A stretch of DNA of 64,000 bases from an uncultured Flavobacteriaceae bacterium (GTDB lineage Bacteria > Bacteroidota > Bacteroidia > Flavobacteriales > Flavobacteriaceae). The notes beneath the pieces were generated by a model that saw only the letters and a program-made list of their open reading frames with translations, was not told the origin of the DNA and made no database searches. The stretch is taken from contig CALSTV010000001.1 of the NCBI GenBank assembly GCA_943789365.1, positions 2,666,001-2,730,000 on the forward strand, read 5' to 3'. Positions 45,004 to 54,406 of the stretch are shown in pieces (positions within the stretch are counted from its first letter, which is position 1; each line of letters starts with the position of its first letter). The translations under genes were made by a program, and so were the position numbers.

Positions 45004-45062
45004 AACCCCTTCGTTCACACCTACTAGGTCTTTTAGACCTAGTAGGTGTGAACGAAGGGGTT
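45004..45062. terminator. Perfect 28-bp hairpin between convergent genes
   Basis: 45004-45031 (AACCCCTTCGTTCACACCTA...) is mirrored exactly at 45035-45062 with a TTT loop. The arm overlaps the stop codon of the minus-strand exonuclease gene. It should terminate transcription from both sides; the perfect, GC-rich and unusually long stem could also be a palindromic repeat element. Confidence 0.75.
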
Positions 45063-45738
45063 AATAATTCATAGGGTTGATAAAAAGATCCTTATACTTC
45101 ATTTTACCGTCTTTATTTAATTTTGGTACTATTTTTAGAAATGCTAAGGCGGTTATAAAAGCGTCTCCCGCTGCAGTATGCCTATCTTTTGGTGTGATTT
45201 TTAATTCAGAAGCCAGTTCGTCTAAACTGTATTGTTTGTTGGGGGTAATAATATTTACAATATGCTTTGATCTTTTGAATAATATACCTGTGTCTAAAAC
45301 CTTGTTTTTTAATTTTCCTAAATTTTGTCTTCTCAGAGCTGCATTCAGAATTCCAATGTCAAACCCGGCATGATGTGCAATTAGCGGACTGTCCTTTATA
45401 AAGTCAATAAACTGAATCAAAGCCTCTTTTTCATTTAGTTTTTTTATTCTTTCAGATTTTAATATACCATGAATCTTTACAGTTTTAGGATTGAATATTT
45501 CTTGGTTTAGATAAATCTCCAAAGAGTCGTTTATGAAAATTTTATTGCCTTTTACGGCAATGGCACCAATACATAAAATCCGGTCTTTTTTAAAGTTAAG
45601 TCCAGTAGTTTCCGTGTCCAATACAACAAAACGTGTATCGGAAATAGATTGTTTTTCCTTCTTCTTAAACAAAGCGCTATACTGTTTCCAGAACTCGGGG
45701 ATCGAGTTTCTTTTAAAATTGAATAGAGAGAAGTTCAT
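45061..45738 (-). CDS. DEDDh 3'-5' exonuclease (DNA polymerase III epsilon-like)
   Basis: 225 residues. Exo I VVLDTETTGLNFKKDRIL, Exo II LIAHHAGFDIGILNAAL, Exo III DRHTAAGDAFITALAFL (His-x5-Asp) give all four acidic residues plus His. The N-terminal 30 residues are a basic leader. In this phylum it is regularly found next to the DUF294/CBS gene, as here (2 bases apart), and near acs/symporter genes, which suggests a link to nucleotide signalling not understood. Confidence 0.88.
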   Translation of the reverse strand: MNFSLFNFKRNSIPEFWKQYSALFKKKEKQSISDTRFVVLDTETTGLNFKKDRILCIGAIAVKGNKIFINDSLEIYLNQEIFNPKTVKIHGILKSERIKKLNEKEALIQFIDFIKDSPLIAHHAGFDIGILNAALRRQNLGKLKNKVLDTGILFKRSKHIVNIITPNKQYSLDELASELKITPKDRHTAAGDAFITALAFLKIVPKLNKDGKMKYKDLFINPMNY

Positions 45739-45740
45739 AA

Positions 45741-47654
45741 CTATAACATCTGTTTTAAGTTGAATCTAAAAATCAATAATTCTTGAATTTCTTTGATAGG
45801 TTTGAATGCTCTTTTTAATTTTAATTTTTCGGTTTTAGTTAAAGATTCTAGTTGTATTAATTTTCCACTATCACCATTTAATATACCTTGTTCAGTTTTG
45901 AATTTTAATAGAGTTCTAAATGCGCGTTCACACGAGTTAAATAAGTCTTTATTTTGAGGTTCCAATTCTGCTAATTTTTTATACCGCTGTAGGGTGTTGT
46001 TGCTAGTGCTAACTTTATGGGATAAGATTAAAATTCGTGCCGCATCAATCAATGGCATCAGTGCTCGGATTTTTATGTTGAAAAAATCTTTGTGCTCTCC
46101 ATCTTGTTCTACAATGAATTGTCTAAAAAATCCTACTGGTGAAGGTTTGTCGATGATGTCTTTTGCCAATCGATTTAGAAAGTAATTGTCGGTATTCAGT
46201 GTTTTAAAAAGGCTTTTGGTGAGTTTATCAGTTAAGTCTTGTGAACCATAGATAAATTCATAGTCAAAGAAAATAGAAGAAAGAAGGATTCCAGATTCGT
46301 CTGGTTTGAGAATCCAGTTGTCAAATTGCTGTTTCCAATGCGTTAGAGAAGTGCACCATTTTGGATTGCTCGCCATCATGTCTGCTGGGCAGTATTCATA
46401 TCCAATAGTATTTAAGTATTTAACAACCTTTGAGGAAAGTAATAAGAAGTAGTCTTGTGTTACCTTGAATTTTGATTTTGGAACATCTTCAAAAATTAAA
46501 GCATTGTCTTGGTCGGAGCGTAAAAGTTGTTCTCTTCTTCCTTGACTTCCCAGGGCAACCCATGTGAATTTTACAGGAGGAGGTCCTTCCATCTTAAGTA
46601 AGCACAGCTCAATACTTCGAATAATAATCACCGTATTAATCTCTGAAATGATGTTTGCAATATGGGCAAAAGGCAATTCTTGTTCTAAATAGGTGTTCAA
46701 GAGCAATGCTACTTTTTCCCGGATGCGTCTTAAGTGTTTTGATTTTTTAGCACGTTTTATTTCCTTAATAAGAACCGAAGGGTTGCTGCCTAAAGAAACC
46801 ACCAGGTCGTGTAATGACAGAATACCTGTTAATTTCGATTTTGAAGATCCATCTTTAGTAATACAGATGTGACTCGCACTGTGTTTAAGCATTGCAATAT
46901 GAGCTTCTGGAATTGTAATTTCTTCAGTAGCTGTTGCAACAGGTGTCGACATGATAGTTTGGGCTTCGCTTGAAATGTCGTAATCACCAGTAACAATTTT
47001 GTCTCTCAGATCTTTACTGGTAATAATGCCAATAGGTTTTTTGTTTTTTACGACCACCATGGCACCTATGCTGTGGCTACGCATTGTAAGTGCCACATCT
47101 TTTACAATAGTGGTAGGTTTGCAAGAAATAGGTTTTTTGGTAAAAACTGCTTTTTGTAAGTTGTATAAATCTGTATTGTTTTCTTTAGCAATATAGGAAG
47201 AAGTATTTCCGCGTTCTTCAATGATGGAAGGGTCTTTTACATTAGAGGCAAAACTTGTGATTAAATAATTTTTAATGTTTTTGTTTTTCTCAGAAAGGGG
47301 TTTGAAAATATCTAATGGGATGCCGTAAAGGATAGATTCCTCATTAGCTTCGGCATGCATTAAATAATTTTCTTTAAGCATTAGCGGTCGTAAGCCAAAG
47401 ATGTCACCCTCGTCGCAAATATCAATAATAGATGTGTTCCCTGTGTCTTCCTGTGTCAGTTTTATTGCGCCTTTGTGTACAATATAAAATAGTCTGTGAG
47501 GCTTTTCATCCTGAGAAAAAAGAGGGGTTCCTTTTTCAATATAAATAACTTCAACTTGCTCTGCGATGCTTCGAAGTTCTTTTTTAGAGATGATATTAAA
47601 AGGAGGATAATTTTTTAGAAAATCTAAAATTCTTTCAGCAATAGTGTTTTTCAT
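45741..47654 (-). CDS. cNMP-binding, CBS and DUF294 nucleotidyltransferase-like protein
   Basis: Start at MKNTIAERILDFLKNY (47654) is favoured; eight further codons are open upstream. 637 residues: a cyclic-nucleotide-binding-like domain (residues about 20-130, GTPLFSQDEKPHRLFYIVHK), paired CBS domains (about 165-285), the DUF294 nucleotidyltransferase-like domain (WVALGSQGRREQLLRSDQDN, GSxGR and D-x-D present) and the DUF294_C region. Relatives control acetate/carboxylate transport or sense nucleotides. It is encoded opposite the acetate module. Confidence 0.9.
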   Translation of the reverse strand: MKNTIAERILDFLKNYPPFNIISKKELRSIAEQVEVIYIEKGTPLFSQDEKPHRLFYIVHKGAIKLTQEDTGNTSIIDICDEGDIFGLRPLMLKENYLMHAEANEESILYGIPLDIFKPLSEKNKNIKNYLITSFASNVKDPSIIEERGNTSSYIAKENNTDLYNLQKAVFTKKPISCKPTTIVKDVALTMRSHSIGAMVVVKNKKPIGIITSKDLRDKIVTGDYDISSEAQTIMSTPVATATEEITIPEAHIAMLKHSASHICITKDGSSKSKLTGILSLHDLVVSLGSNPSVLIKEIKRAKKSKHLRRIREKVALLLNTYLEQELPFAHIANIISEINTVIIIRSIELCLLKMEGPPPVKFTWVALGSQGRREQLLRSDQDNALIFEDVPKSKFKVTQDYFLLLSSKVVKYLNTIGYEYCPADMMASNPKWCTSLTHWKQQFDNWILKPDESGILLSSIFFDYEFIYGSQDLTDKLTKSLFKTLNTDNYFLNRLAKDIIDKPSPVGFFRQFIVEQDGEHKDFFNIKIRALMPLIDAARILILSHKVSTSNNTLQRYKKLAELEPQNKDLFNSCERAFRTLLKFKTEQGILNGDSGKLIQLESLTKTEKLKLKRAFKPIKEIQELLIFRFNLKQML

Positions 47655-47713
47655 TTGGAGAGGGTGTCTGTTTCTCACAAATTTAATGAAAATTTAGCGA
47701 TGTTTTAGTGTGG

Positions 47714-48259
47714 TTATGTGCGCCCTTCAAGTTCGCGAAGAATCGTAGTGAAATAATTCTTGTTATGTGGTACGAACCTAATAGGGGTACAATAAATCAT
47801 GGTTTTCAATTCGTCTAGAGAAACGAGTTTAATTGCTGCAAGCTCTTCTTCTTGAATAATTAAATTGTGAAGCGGCTCGTTTAGTTGACAAAAAAAGATA
47901 TGATGTAATTCATAATCTATTTTATTTGAGTTGTGTTTGTGTTTTTCTGAATGCGTTCCAAAATAAATCAACTCTTTTTTTGAGATAGAAAGACCTATTT
48001 CTTCTGAGATTTCTCTAATAGCTCCTTGTTCTGGTGTTTCTCCGAATGGAATGTGGCCTGCAACAGACACATCCCAAAGGTTAGGGAATGTGTCTTTGCT
48101 GGCTTGTCTTTTTTGAATCAGGATTTCTGAGTTTTTTGTGTAAAACCAGATATGAACAGTAGCGTGGAAATAGCCGTATTTATGAGCGACAGATTTTAAA
48201 CATGATGTTCCGGTTGGAGTTCCGTTTTTGTCTAAAAGTTCAATGTATTCATCCATCAC
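47714..48259 (-). CDS. NUDIX hydrolase
   Basis: 181 residues with a complete Nudix box GHIPFGETPEQGAIREISEE followed by IGL. MDEYIELLDKNGTPTGTSCL and HATVHIWFYTKNSEILIQKR resemble the isopentenyl-diphosphate isomerase-like/YfcD-type branch, but the residues needed to call IDI are not certain. It follows the M42 peptidase gene by 11 bases. Confidence 0.88.
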   Translation of the reverse strand: MMDEYIELLDKNGTPTGTSCLKSVAHKYGYFHATVHIWFYTKNSEILIQKRQASKDTFPNLWDVSVAGHIPFGETPEQGAIREISEEIGLSISKKELIYFGTHSEKHKHNSNKIDYELHHIFFCQLNEPLHNLIIQEEELAAIKLVSLDELKTMIYCTPIRFVPHNKNYFTTILRELEGRT

Positions 48260-48270
48260 TAATAAGTTGT

Positions 48271-49359
48271 CTATTTAAAATAGCTAAACGTATCTCCGTT
48301 TTTTATTTTTAGAACACTCTCATAAATAAGTTTTATTACATTTTCAACGTCTTGCTTGTTGACCATCTCAACCGTGGTATGCATATAGCGCAATGCCAAA
48401 GAAATTAGAGCCGAAGGTACTCCGCCATTGCTATAAGCAAAGGCATCTGTGTCTGTTCCAGTTGCTCTTGATGAAGCATGTCGTTGAAAAGGAATGTTGT
48501 TTTCTTCAGCAGCCTCAATGATAAGTTCTCGTACATTGTGTTGAATGGCTGGTGCATATGAAATTACTGGACCATCTCCGCATCTAGTTTCTCCTTCCGT
48601 CTTTTTTTCTATCATTGGAGTTGTGGTGTCATGACATACATCTGTAATGATGGCAACATCAGGTTTTATTGTATGTGTAATCATTTCGGCTCCACGAAGA
48701 CCTATTTCTTCCTGAACCGAATTTGTTATATAAAGGCCAAAAGGTAATTTTTTGCCGTTTTCTTTTAGTAGACGCGCAACTTCAGCAATCATAAAACCAC
48801 CCATTCTGTTATCAATGGCACGACAAACAAAGTTGTTTTCATTTAGAATCATAAACTCGTCTGGGTAGGTTATGACACATCCTACATGCACTCCAAGCGC
48901 TTCTACCTCCTCTTTGTTTTTGCAGCCAACGTCTATAAAAATATTTTCTAGCTTAGGAGTGTCCTCCTTGCCTTTCATTCGTGTATGGATAGCAGGCCAA
49001 CCAAATACTCCTTTTACGATGCCTTTCTTTGTGTGAATGTTTACTCTTTTAGAGGGCGCAATGATATGGTCACTTCCTCCATTTCGAATAACATAAATCA
49101 AGCCTTCTGGTGTGATGTAATTTACATACCATGAGATTTCATCGGAATGTCCTTCAATAACTACTTTGTATTCGGCTTCTGGGTTGATAACACCTACCGC
49201 AGTACCGTAAGCATCCGTAATAAATGTATCTACATAAGGTTTTAGGTAATCCATCCATATTTTTTGACCTTCACTTTCGTACCCTGTAGGTGAAGGGTTG
49301 TTTAGGTAGGTTTCAAGAAATGAAAGAGATTTTTCTGTTAAAATGGATTTCTGACTCAT
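48271..49359 (-). CDS. M42-family metalloaminopeptidase
   Basis: 362 residues. Metal ligands and base: EGHSDEISWYV (His, Asp), RAIDNRMGGF (Asp), QEEIGLRGA (Glu-Glu), ITDVCHD (Asp) and RYMHTTVEMV (His). This is the M42 set of two-metal aminopeptidases forming large tetrahedral complexes that trim peptides from the proteasome-like proteases. Length is normal and no signal peptide is seen. Confidence 0.92.
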   Translation of the reverse strand: MSQKSILTEKSLSFLETYLNNPSPTGYESEGQKIWMDYLKPYVDTFITDAYGTAVGVINPEAEYKVVIEGHSDEISWYVNYITPEGLIYVIRNGGSDHIIAPSKRVNIHTKKGIVKGVFGWPAIHTRMKGKEDTPKLENIFIDVGCKNKEEVEALGVHVGCVITYPDEFMILNENNFVCRAIDNRMGGFMIAEVARLLKENGKKLPFGLYITNSVQEEIGLRGAEMITHTIKPDVAIITDVCHDTTTPMIEKKTEGETRCGDGPVISYAPAIQHNVRELIIEAAEENNIPFQRHASSRATGTDTDAFAYSNGGVPSALISLALRYMHTTVEMVNKQDVENVIKLIYESVLKIKNGDTFSYFK

Positions 49360-49541
49360 ATTAGTATCAATGTGTGTTTATTATTTTTTCAAAAATACAG
49401 AATTGTTTTGTGAGTGCAAAGGTTCAGATTGATAAAGGAGATAACTTAATATGTTTTAAAATAGAAAAGTGTTCTAGCGTTTATTTGTAGTTTACTCAAT
49501 TAAAATTCTATAAATTTGAAACTTATTTATATAAAGGGGTA

Positions 49542-50219
49542 ATGAAAAAAAGTTGTTTTATATTTTTTATGCTTTGTAATCTCTTGTTTTCGCAAGACAA
49601 AGATTCGTTAGATTTTAGTCAATATACATTGTTCGAAAATGATAGTTTGATTACGAATCTTGATGAAATTCAATTACTACCTAAGTTGACTTTTAAATCA
49701 TATAATGACAAGCGCTATTATTATTGGTTTCGTAAAAAGGTGTTAAGAGCATATCCCTATGCTAAAATTGCAGCTAAGGAACTTGCTTCGCTAGATGAAC
49801 AGCTGGATAGTATTTCGTCTAGAAGAAAAAGGAAAAGGCATACAAAGAAAGTTCAAAAGTATTTGGAAGAGGAATTTACTCCGAGATTAAAAAAATTAAC
49901 TAGAACCGAAGGTCGGGTGTTGATAAAGTTGTTACATAGAGAAACAGGAACAAGTACATTTGATTTGATAAAAGAATACCGCAGTGGATGGAAAGCATTT
50001 TGGGCAAATACAACTGCAAATCTTTTTAAGATGTCTTTGAAGGATGAATATGATCCTATAAATATTCAAGAAGATTATATGATTGAAGATATTTTACAGC
50101 GTGCTTGGCGAGATAATTTAATTGATTTAGAGAAACCCAAATTAGAATTTGATTTCCCAAGCATCAAAAAAAAGTGGAATTTAGGTTTTCCTCCTGATTA
50201 CAAGTATAAGAAGTCATAA
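49542..50219 (+). CDS. DUF4294 protein, periplasmic
   Basis: 225 residues with a signal peptide (MKKSCFIFFMLCNLLFSQ). The core YYYWFRKKVLRAYPYAKIAA, then EEFTPRLKKLTRTEGRVLIK and LLHRETGTSTFDLIKEYRSG, is the DUF4294 signature, a conserved flavobacterial family of unknown function. Highly charged, helical. Confidence 0.9.
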   Translation: MKKSCFIFFMLCNLLFSQDKDSLDFSQYTLFENDSLITNLDEIQLLPKLTFKSYNDKRYYYWFRKKVLRAYPYAKIAAKELASLDEQLDSISSRRKRKRHTKKVQKYLEEEFTPRLKKLTRTEGRVLIKLLHRETGTSTFDLIKEYRSGWKAFWANTTANLFKMSLKDEYDPINIQEDYMIEDILQRAWRDNLIDLEKPKLEFDFPSIKKKWNLGFPPDYKYKKS

Positions 50220-50653
50220 AGTTATTTGTCTAGATGAAATTTTGGTTCGGGATACATCTTCTTCCATAGATTTCAATACGATTATTTTGTTAGCTATTTT
50301 ATCTCTAAACGCAGTGGACCAGATGAATGGTGGAATGAAATCACATAAGACTATTTCTTCAAAAAGATTAAATTATTCTATTATTGAGGTAAATAATGGA
50401 TTAAAACCCTTTGAGATTTTACAGAAAAAAGTCGTTGCCGAATATTGTTTTATTAGATTTAAATACTATGATGCTAAAATTCCATGTTTTGATGTTTTAT
50501 AATAAACAGAAAATTAGTATTTTAGGACTTGAGAAAAGTTATGAAATGGCTGTTGAATATAAGTAAAACCTATTAGAAGAAAGAAATACCTTTCAAAAAG
50601 AGTTTCAAAATATTTTAACAATCAAAACAAGTTTTATTAATCTACTTTAATAA
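50220..50653. other. Intergenic region with an 86-codon open frame of doubtful status
   Basis: The plus strand is open from an ATG-less start (GTG-type) at 50242 to 50502. Codon use looks plausible but no family is recognised (SIDFNTIILLAILSLNAVDQ), and no ribosome-binding signal is clear. It may be the remnant of a protein once upstream of the LytTR regulator. The rest of the interval is AT-rich and empty. Confidence 0.25.
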
Positions 50654-50659
50654 ATGTTT

Positions 50660-51376
50660 ATGAATTGTATTATTATTGATGATGAATCTACTGCACGAGT
50701 TATAATAGAAAAGTTATGTGAAAATGTAGCAGAAATAAATGTTGTCGGACAGTTTTCCAACGCTATGCAGGCTATAAAATACCTAAATGAGAATACGGTT
50801 GATTTGATATTTCTAGATATTCATATGCCAGATTTTTCTGGATTTGATTTTATCAAAACCTTAAAACATCCACCACACATTGTTGTTACAACTTCTGACA
50901 AAGAATATGCCTTAGATGCTTTTGAGTATGACTTTATTGTAGATTATTTAGTGAAACCAATTACCTTAGATCGCTTTAAGAAGGCAGTATCGAAAGTTGA
51001 AAAGGCTTCTAAGAAAGTTGCTTTAATAAATCCATCTAAAACGTCTTTTGATGAGAAAAGCGCAGAAGATGTTTTGTATGTAAATATTGATAGGAGATTG
51101 ATTAAAATAGATATTTCAGGTATTTATTTGATTGAATCTAAAGGTGATTATATCAATGTGAAAACAGAAGGTAAAAACTATGTTGTTCATTCTACATTGA
51201 AAAAAATTGAGAGTAAATTACCAACGGATTTGTTTTTAAAGATACATCGTTCATTTATCATCAACATTAAAAAAATTATAGATATTGAAGACAATAGTGT
51301 TTTGATAAAGAAAGACGTAATTCCAGTAAGTCGATCGAATAGACCGGAATTAATGAAACGTCTAAATCTTCTATAG
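50660..51376 (+). CDS. LytTR-type response regulator
   Basis: Start at MNCIIIDDEST. 238 residues: receiver domain with the acid cluster IIIDDES, the phospho-acceptor Asp in IFLDIHMPDFSG and Lys in YLVKPI; then a LytTR DNA-binding domain (RRLIKIDISGIYLIESKGDY, FLKIHRSFIINIKKIIDIED). No sensor kinase gene is adjacent. It stands at the entry of the exopolysaccharide locus and could control it. Confidence 0.92.
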   Translation: MNCIIIDDESTARVIIEKLCENVAEINVVGQFSNAMQAIKYLNENTVDLIFLDIHMPDFSGFDFIKTLKHPPHIVVTTSDKEYALDAFEYDFIVDYLVKPITLDRFKKAVSKVEKASKKVALINPSKTSFDEKSAEDVLYVNIDRRLIKIDISGIYLIESKGDYINVKTEGKNYVVHSTLKKIESKLPTDLFLKIHRSFIINIKKIIDIEDNSVLIKKDVIPVSRSNRPELMKRLNLL

Positions 51377-51415
51377 ATGTTAAATATTATTGAGTATCAC
51401 ACGCTATTGTATTCA

Positions 51416-51458
51416 AACAACAAAGGGTAAAAGAACATTTCTTTTACCCTTTGTTGTT
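51416..51458 (+). terminator. Terminator after the LytTR gene
   Basis: AACAACAAAGGGTAAAAGAA is mirrored exactly after a CAT loop and followed by a T run. The 20-bp stem ends the regulator transcript and separates it from ugd. Confidence 0.85.
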
Positions 51459-51589
51459 TTTATGCACGTTTATAGAATCCAATCTATTCGTTTACGTTGC
51501 TGTTTTATACTGTTTATTGGAGTGTTATTTTTTTTCTACTAAAACGCCTAATCAATGATAGCATTCCATTCAACGACACATAATTTCTG

Positions 51590-51635
51590 CTTATCGAAAT
51601 ATGTGGTTTGTAGTAACGAAGCAGAAGTATGTTTG
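51590..51635 (+). promoter_or_regulatory. Promoter P1 (ugd) with upstream CGAAAT motif
   Basis: -7 box TATGTTTG at 51628-51635. CTTATCGAAATATG is centred near 51597; the C of CGAAAT is 33 bases before the box. TTTG at about 51607 fits a -33 element. Same layout as the three other promoters of the locus. Confidence 0.65.
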
Positions 51636-51655
51636 TAGTATAAAACTTAGATATT

Positions 51656-53014
51656 ATGAAAATTACAATTGTTGGAAGTGGATATGTTGGGCTTGTGTCA
51701 GGGGCTTGCTTTTCCGAAGTAGGAATAGAAGTTGTTTGCGTTGATATTGATCGCAAAAAAATAGACAACCTGAATAAAGGAATTGTTCCTATTTATGAAC
51801 CTGGTTTGGATGTGATGATCTCACGAAACTTAAAAAAAGGTAGATTGTCTTTTACAACAGATGTGGCAAAGGCAATTAATGATTCTGAAGCAGTATTTAT
51901 TTCTGTAGGCACACCACCGGATGAAGATGGAAGTGCAGATTTAAAATATGTACTTGCTGTAGCTCGAGAATGTGGTAAACATATGAATGACTACAAGCTG
52001 GTTGTTACAAAAAGTACCGTTCCAGTTGGGACTTCTCAAAAAGTTAAAAATGCGATTCAAGAGGAGTTGAACATAAGATCTTCGAAACTTGGGTTTGATG
52101 TGGCCTCAAATCCGGAGTTTTTAAAAGAAGGAGCTGCAATTGATGATTTCTTAAAACCAGATAGAATTGTTCTTGGGACAGAAAGTGCAAGGGCAGAGGG
52201 AATTTTGAGCAAGTTATATAAACCGTTTACGCTTAACGGACATCCAATTATTTTTATGGATATCGTTTCGGCAGAAATGACAAAATATGCAGCGAATTCT
52301 ATGCTAGCGACTAAAATTAGTTTTATTAACGATATCGCAAACCTTTGTGAAATTGTAGGAGCGGATATCAATCATGTTAGAAAAGGGATAAGTTCTGATT
52401 CTAGAATAGGAAATAAATTTTTATATCCTGGAATTGGTTATGGTGGGTCTTGTTTTCCTAAAGATGTTCAAGCGTTGATCAGAACGGCGGGTGAAAATGA
52501 TTATGATTTAAAGATCTTAAAAGCGGTTGAAGCGGTAAATAAAAAACAAAAATCAGTTCTTTTTGATAAAATGTTACATTATTTCGAGGGAGACTTACAA
52601 GACAAAACAATTGCGCTGTGGGGCTTATCTTTTAAGCCTGAAACAGATGATATGCGTGAAGCACCCTCATTAGAAATAGTAAAAAAACTATTGGAAGCTG
52701 GTGCTAATGTAATAGCATATGATCCAGTTTCTATGGAAGAAGCTAAGCATCATTTTGGAGAATCAATCAGTTATGTAGAAGATCAATACGAAGCAATTAT
52801 AGACGCAGATTGTTTGGCTGTCCTAACCGAATGGCCTGAATTTAGATTGCCAAACTTTAAAGTGATTTCTAAGTTGCTAAACACGCCAGCAGTGTTTGAT
52901 GGTAGAAATATTTACGATGCATCTGAAATGAAAAAACACAATTTTGATTATTTCTGTATTGGTGTCAATACATCGAAAAACATATCGAAATCAAAATTAT
53001 ATATCGCTAGCTAA
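51656..53014 (+). CDS. ugd: UDP-glucose 6-dehydrogenase
   Basis: 452 residues. N-terminal NAD fold [17 protein letters not shown], the central domain [11 protein letters not shown], and the catalytic Cys in [32 protein letters not shown] starts the C-terminal UDP-binding part. It oxidises UDP-glucose to UDP-glucuronate in the cytoplasm, feeding the next enzyme, UXS. Confidence 0.95.
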   Translation: MKITIVGSGYVGLVSGACFSEVGIEVVCVDIDRKKIDNLNKGIVPIYEPGLDVMISRNLKKGRLSFTTDVAKAINDSEAVFISVGTPPDEDGSADLKYVLAVARECGKHMNDYKLVVTKSTVPVGTSQKVKNAIQEELNIRSSKLGFDVASNPEFLKEGAAIDDFLKPDRIVLGTESARAEGILSKLYKPFTLNGHPIIFMDIVSAEMTKYAANSMLATKISFINDIANLCEIVGADINHVRKGISSDSRIGNKFLYPGIGYGGSCFPKDVQALIRTAGENDYDLKILKAVEAVNKKQKSVLFDKMLHYFEGDLQDKTIALWGLSFKPETDDMREAPSLEIVKKLLEAGANVIAYDPVSMEEAKHHFGESISYVEDQYEAIIDADCLAVLTEWPEFRLPNFKVISKLLNTPAVFDGRNIYDASEMKKHNFDYFCIGVNTSKNISKSKLYIAS

Positions 53015-53030
53015 TTATTATTCTACTATT

Positions 53031-53969
53031 ATGATACGTAAAAAAATACTTGTAACAGGGGGTGCCGGGTTTGTAGGGTCTCATTTATGTGAGCGTTTAT
53101 TAAACGAAGGTAATGAAGTGTACTGTATGGACAATTTCTTTACAGGGCAAAAACAGAATATCATTCATTTGATGGGCGATCCTTTCTTTGAATTGATTCG
53201 TCATGATGTGGTCAATCCTTATTTAATTGAAGTAGATGAAGTGTATAATTTAGCTTGTCCGGCCTCACCAATACACTACCAACACAATCCAATTAAAACA
53301 ATCAAAACCTCAGTGATGGGGGCTATCAATATGTTAGGATTGGCCAAAAGAGTGGATGCAAAAATATTACAAGCATCAACAAGTGAAGTTTACGGAGATC
53401 CTGATGTTCATCCTCAACCTGAAGGGTATTGGGGAAATGTAAATCCGATGGGAGAACGTTCGTGCTATGATGAAGGAAAGCGAGCTGCAGAAACCTTGTT
53501 TAGAGATTACCATAAGCAAAATGGTGTGAAAATTAAAATTGTAAGAATCTTTAATACCTATGGTCCTGGAATGCACCCGAATGATGGACGCGTGGTTTCA
53601 AATTTTATCATGCAAGCTTTAAGAAATGAAGATATTACCATTTATGGAGAAGGAAATCAGACTAGAAGTTTTCAATATGTAGATGATTTGGTAGAGGGAA
53701 TGATTAGAATGATGGCATCAAAAGATAGTTTTATAGGACCCGTTAACATTGGTAATCCAGATGAATTTACAATTATGGAATTGGCTAAAAAAGTAATTGA
53801 ATTGACAAATTCGAAATCTAAAATTATCTACCAGACTTTACCCTCTGATGATCCTATGAAAAGAAGACCAGATATTCAGTTGGCAAAAGACGAATTGAAC
53901 TGGACTCCGAGTATAAAACTAGAGGAAGGGTTGTTGAAAACAATAGCATTTTTTGAATCTCATATGTGA
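53031..53969 (+). CDS. uxs: UDP-glucuronate decarboxylase (UDP-xylose synthase)
   Basis: Start at [16 protein letters not shown] (53031). 312 residues of an extended [33 protein letters not shown], the Ser/Thr in STSEVYGD and catalytic YDEGK ([11 protein letters not shown]). [20 protein letters not shown] is characteristic of UXS. It makes UDP-xylose from the product of ugd, 16 bases upstream, so the exported polymer may contain xylose or glucuronate. Confidence 0.93.
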   Translation: MIRKKILVTGGAGFVGSHLCERLLNEGNEVYCMDNFFTGQKQNIIHLMGDPFFELIRHDVVNPYLIEVDEVYNLACPASPIHYQHNPIKTIKTSVMGAINMLGLAKRVDAKILQASTSEVYGDPDVHPQPEGYWGNVNPMGERSCYDEGKRAAETLFRDYHKQNGVKIKIVRIFNTYGPGMHPNDGRVVSNFIMQALRNEDITIYGEGNQTRSFQYVDDLVEGMIRMMASKDSFIGPVNIGNPDEFTIMELAKKVIELTNSKSKIIYQTLPSDDPMKRRPDIQLAKDELNWTPSIKLEEGLLKTIAFFESHM

Positions 53970-53986
53970 AATAAAATTATAGGAAA

Positions 53987-54373
53987 ATGAAAAAAAACAT
54001 ACTAGTAGTAGATGATGAATTAACATCTTGTTTGATCTTAGAGAATTTTTTATCCAAAGAATATACAGTAATCTCTACAAATTCAGGATTAGAAGCGCTT
54101 AAAAGTTTAGAAGGGAATCTTCCAGATTTAATTATTAGTGATATTCAAATGCCTGAAATGGATGGCTTCGATTTTTTGAGAGAAGTTAGATTAATGGGCT
54201 ATACAAAACATACTCCAGTTATAATGCTATCAGGAAAAACGGAAAGTAAAGAGCGTGTTAAATGTTATAAGTTGGGAGCACAAGATTATTTAAGCAAACC
54301 ATTTAATCCAGAAGAGTTAAAAGAAGTTGTAAAGAAAAATTTATGTCCCATTCATTTTACAACCTCCTGGTAA
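53987..54373 (+). CDS. Stand-alone receiver domain protein
   Basis: 128 residues, only a CheY-like receiver: acidic DDE near the N-terminus, phospho-acceptor Asp in ISDIQMPEMDGFD, Thr/Ser at MLSGK and Lys in YLSKPF. No output domain. It sits between uxs and the sugar transferase that carries a pseudo-receiver, so it may signal to that enzyme directly. Confidence 0.9.
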   Translation: MKKNILVVDDELTSCLILENFLSKEYTVISTNSGLEALKSLEGNLPDLIISDIQMPEMDGFDFLREVRLMGYTKHTPVIMLSGKTESKERVKCYKLGAQDYLSKPFNPEELKEVVKKNLCPIHFTTSW

Positions 54374-54406
54374 AGGTTTTTAAATTTCATTTTAATTAAT
54401 AAACGG

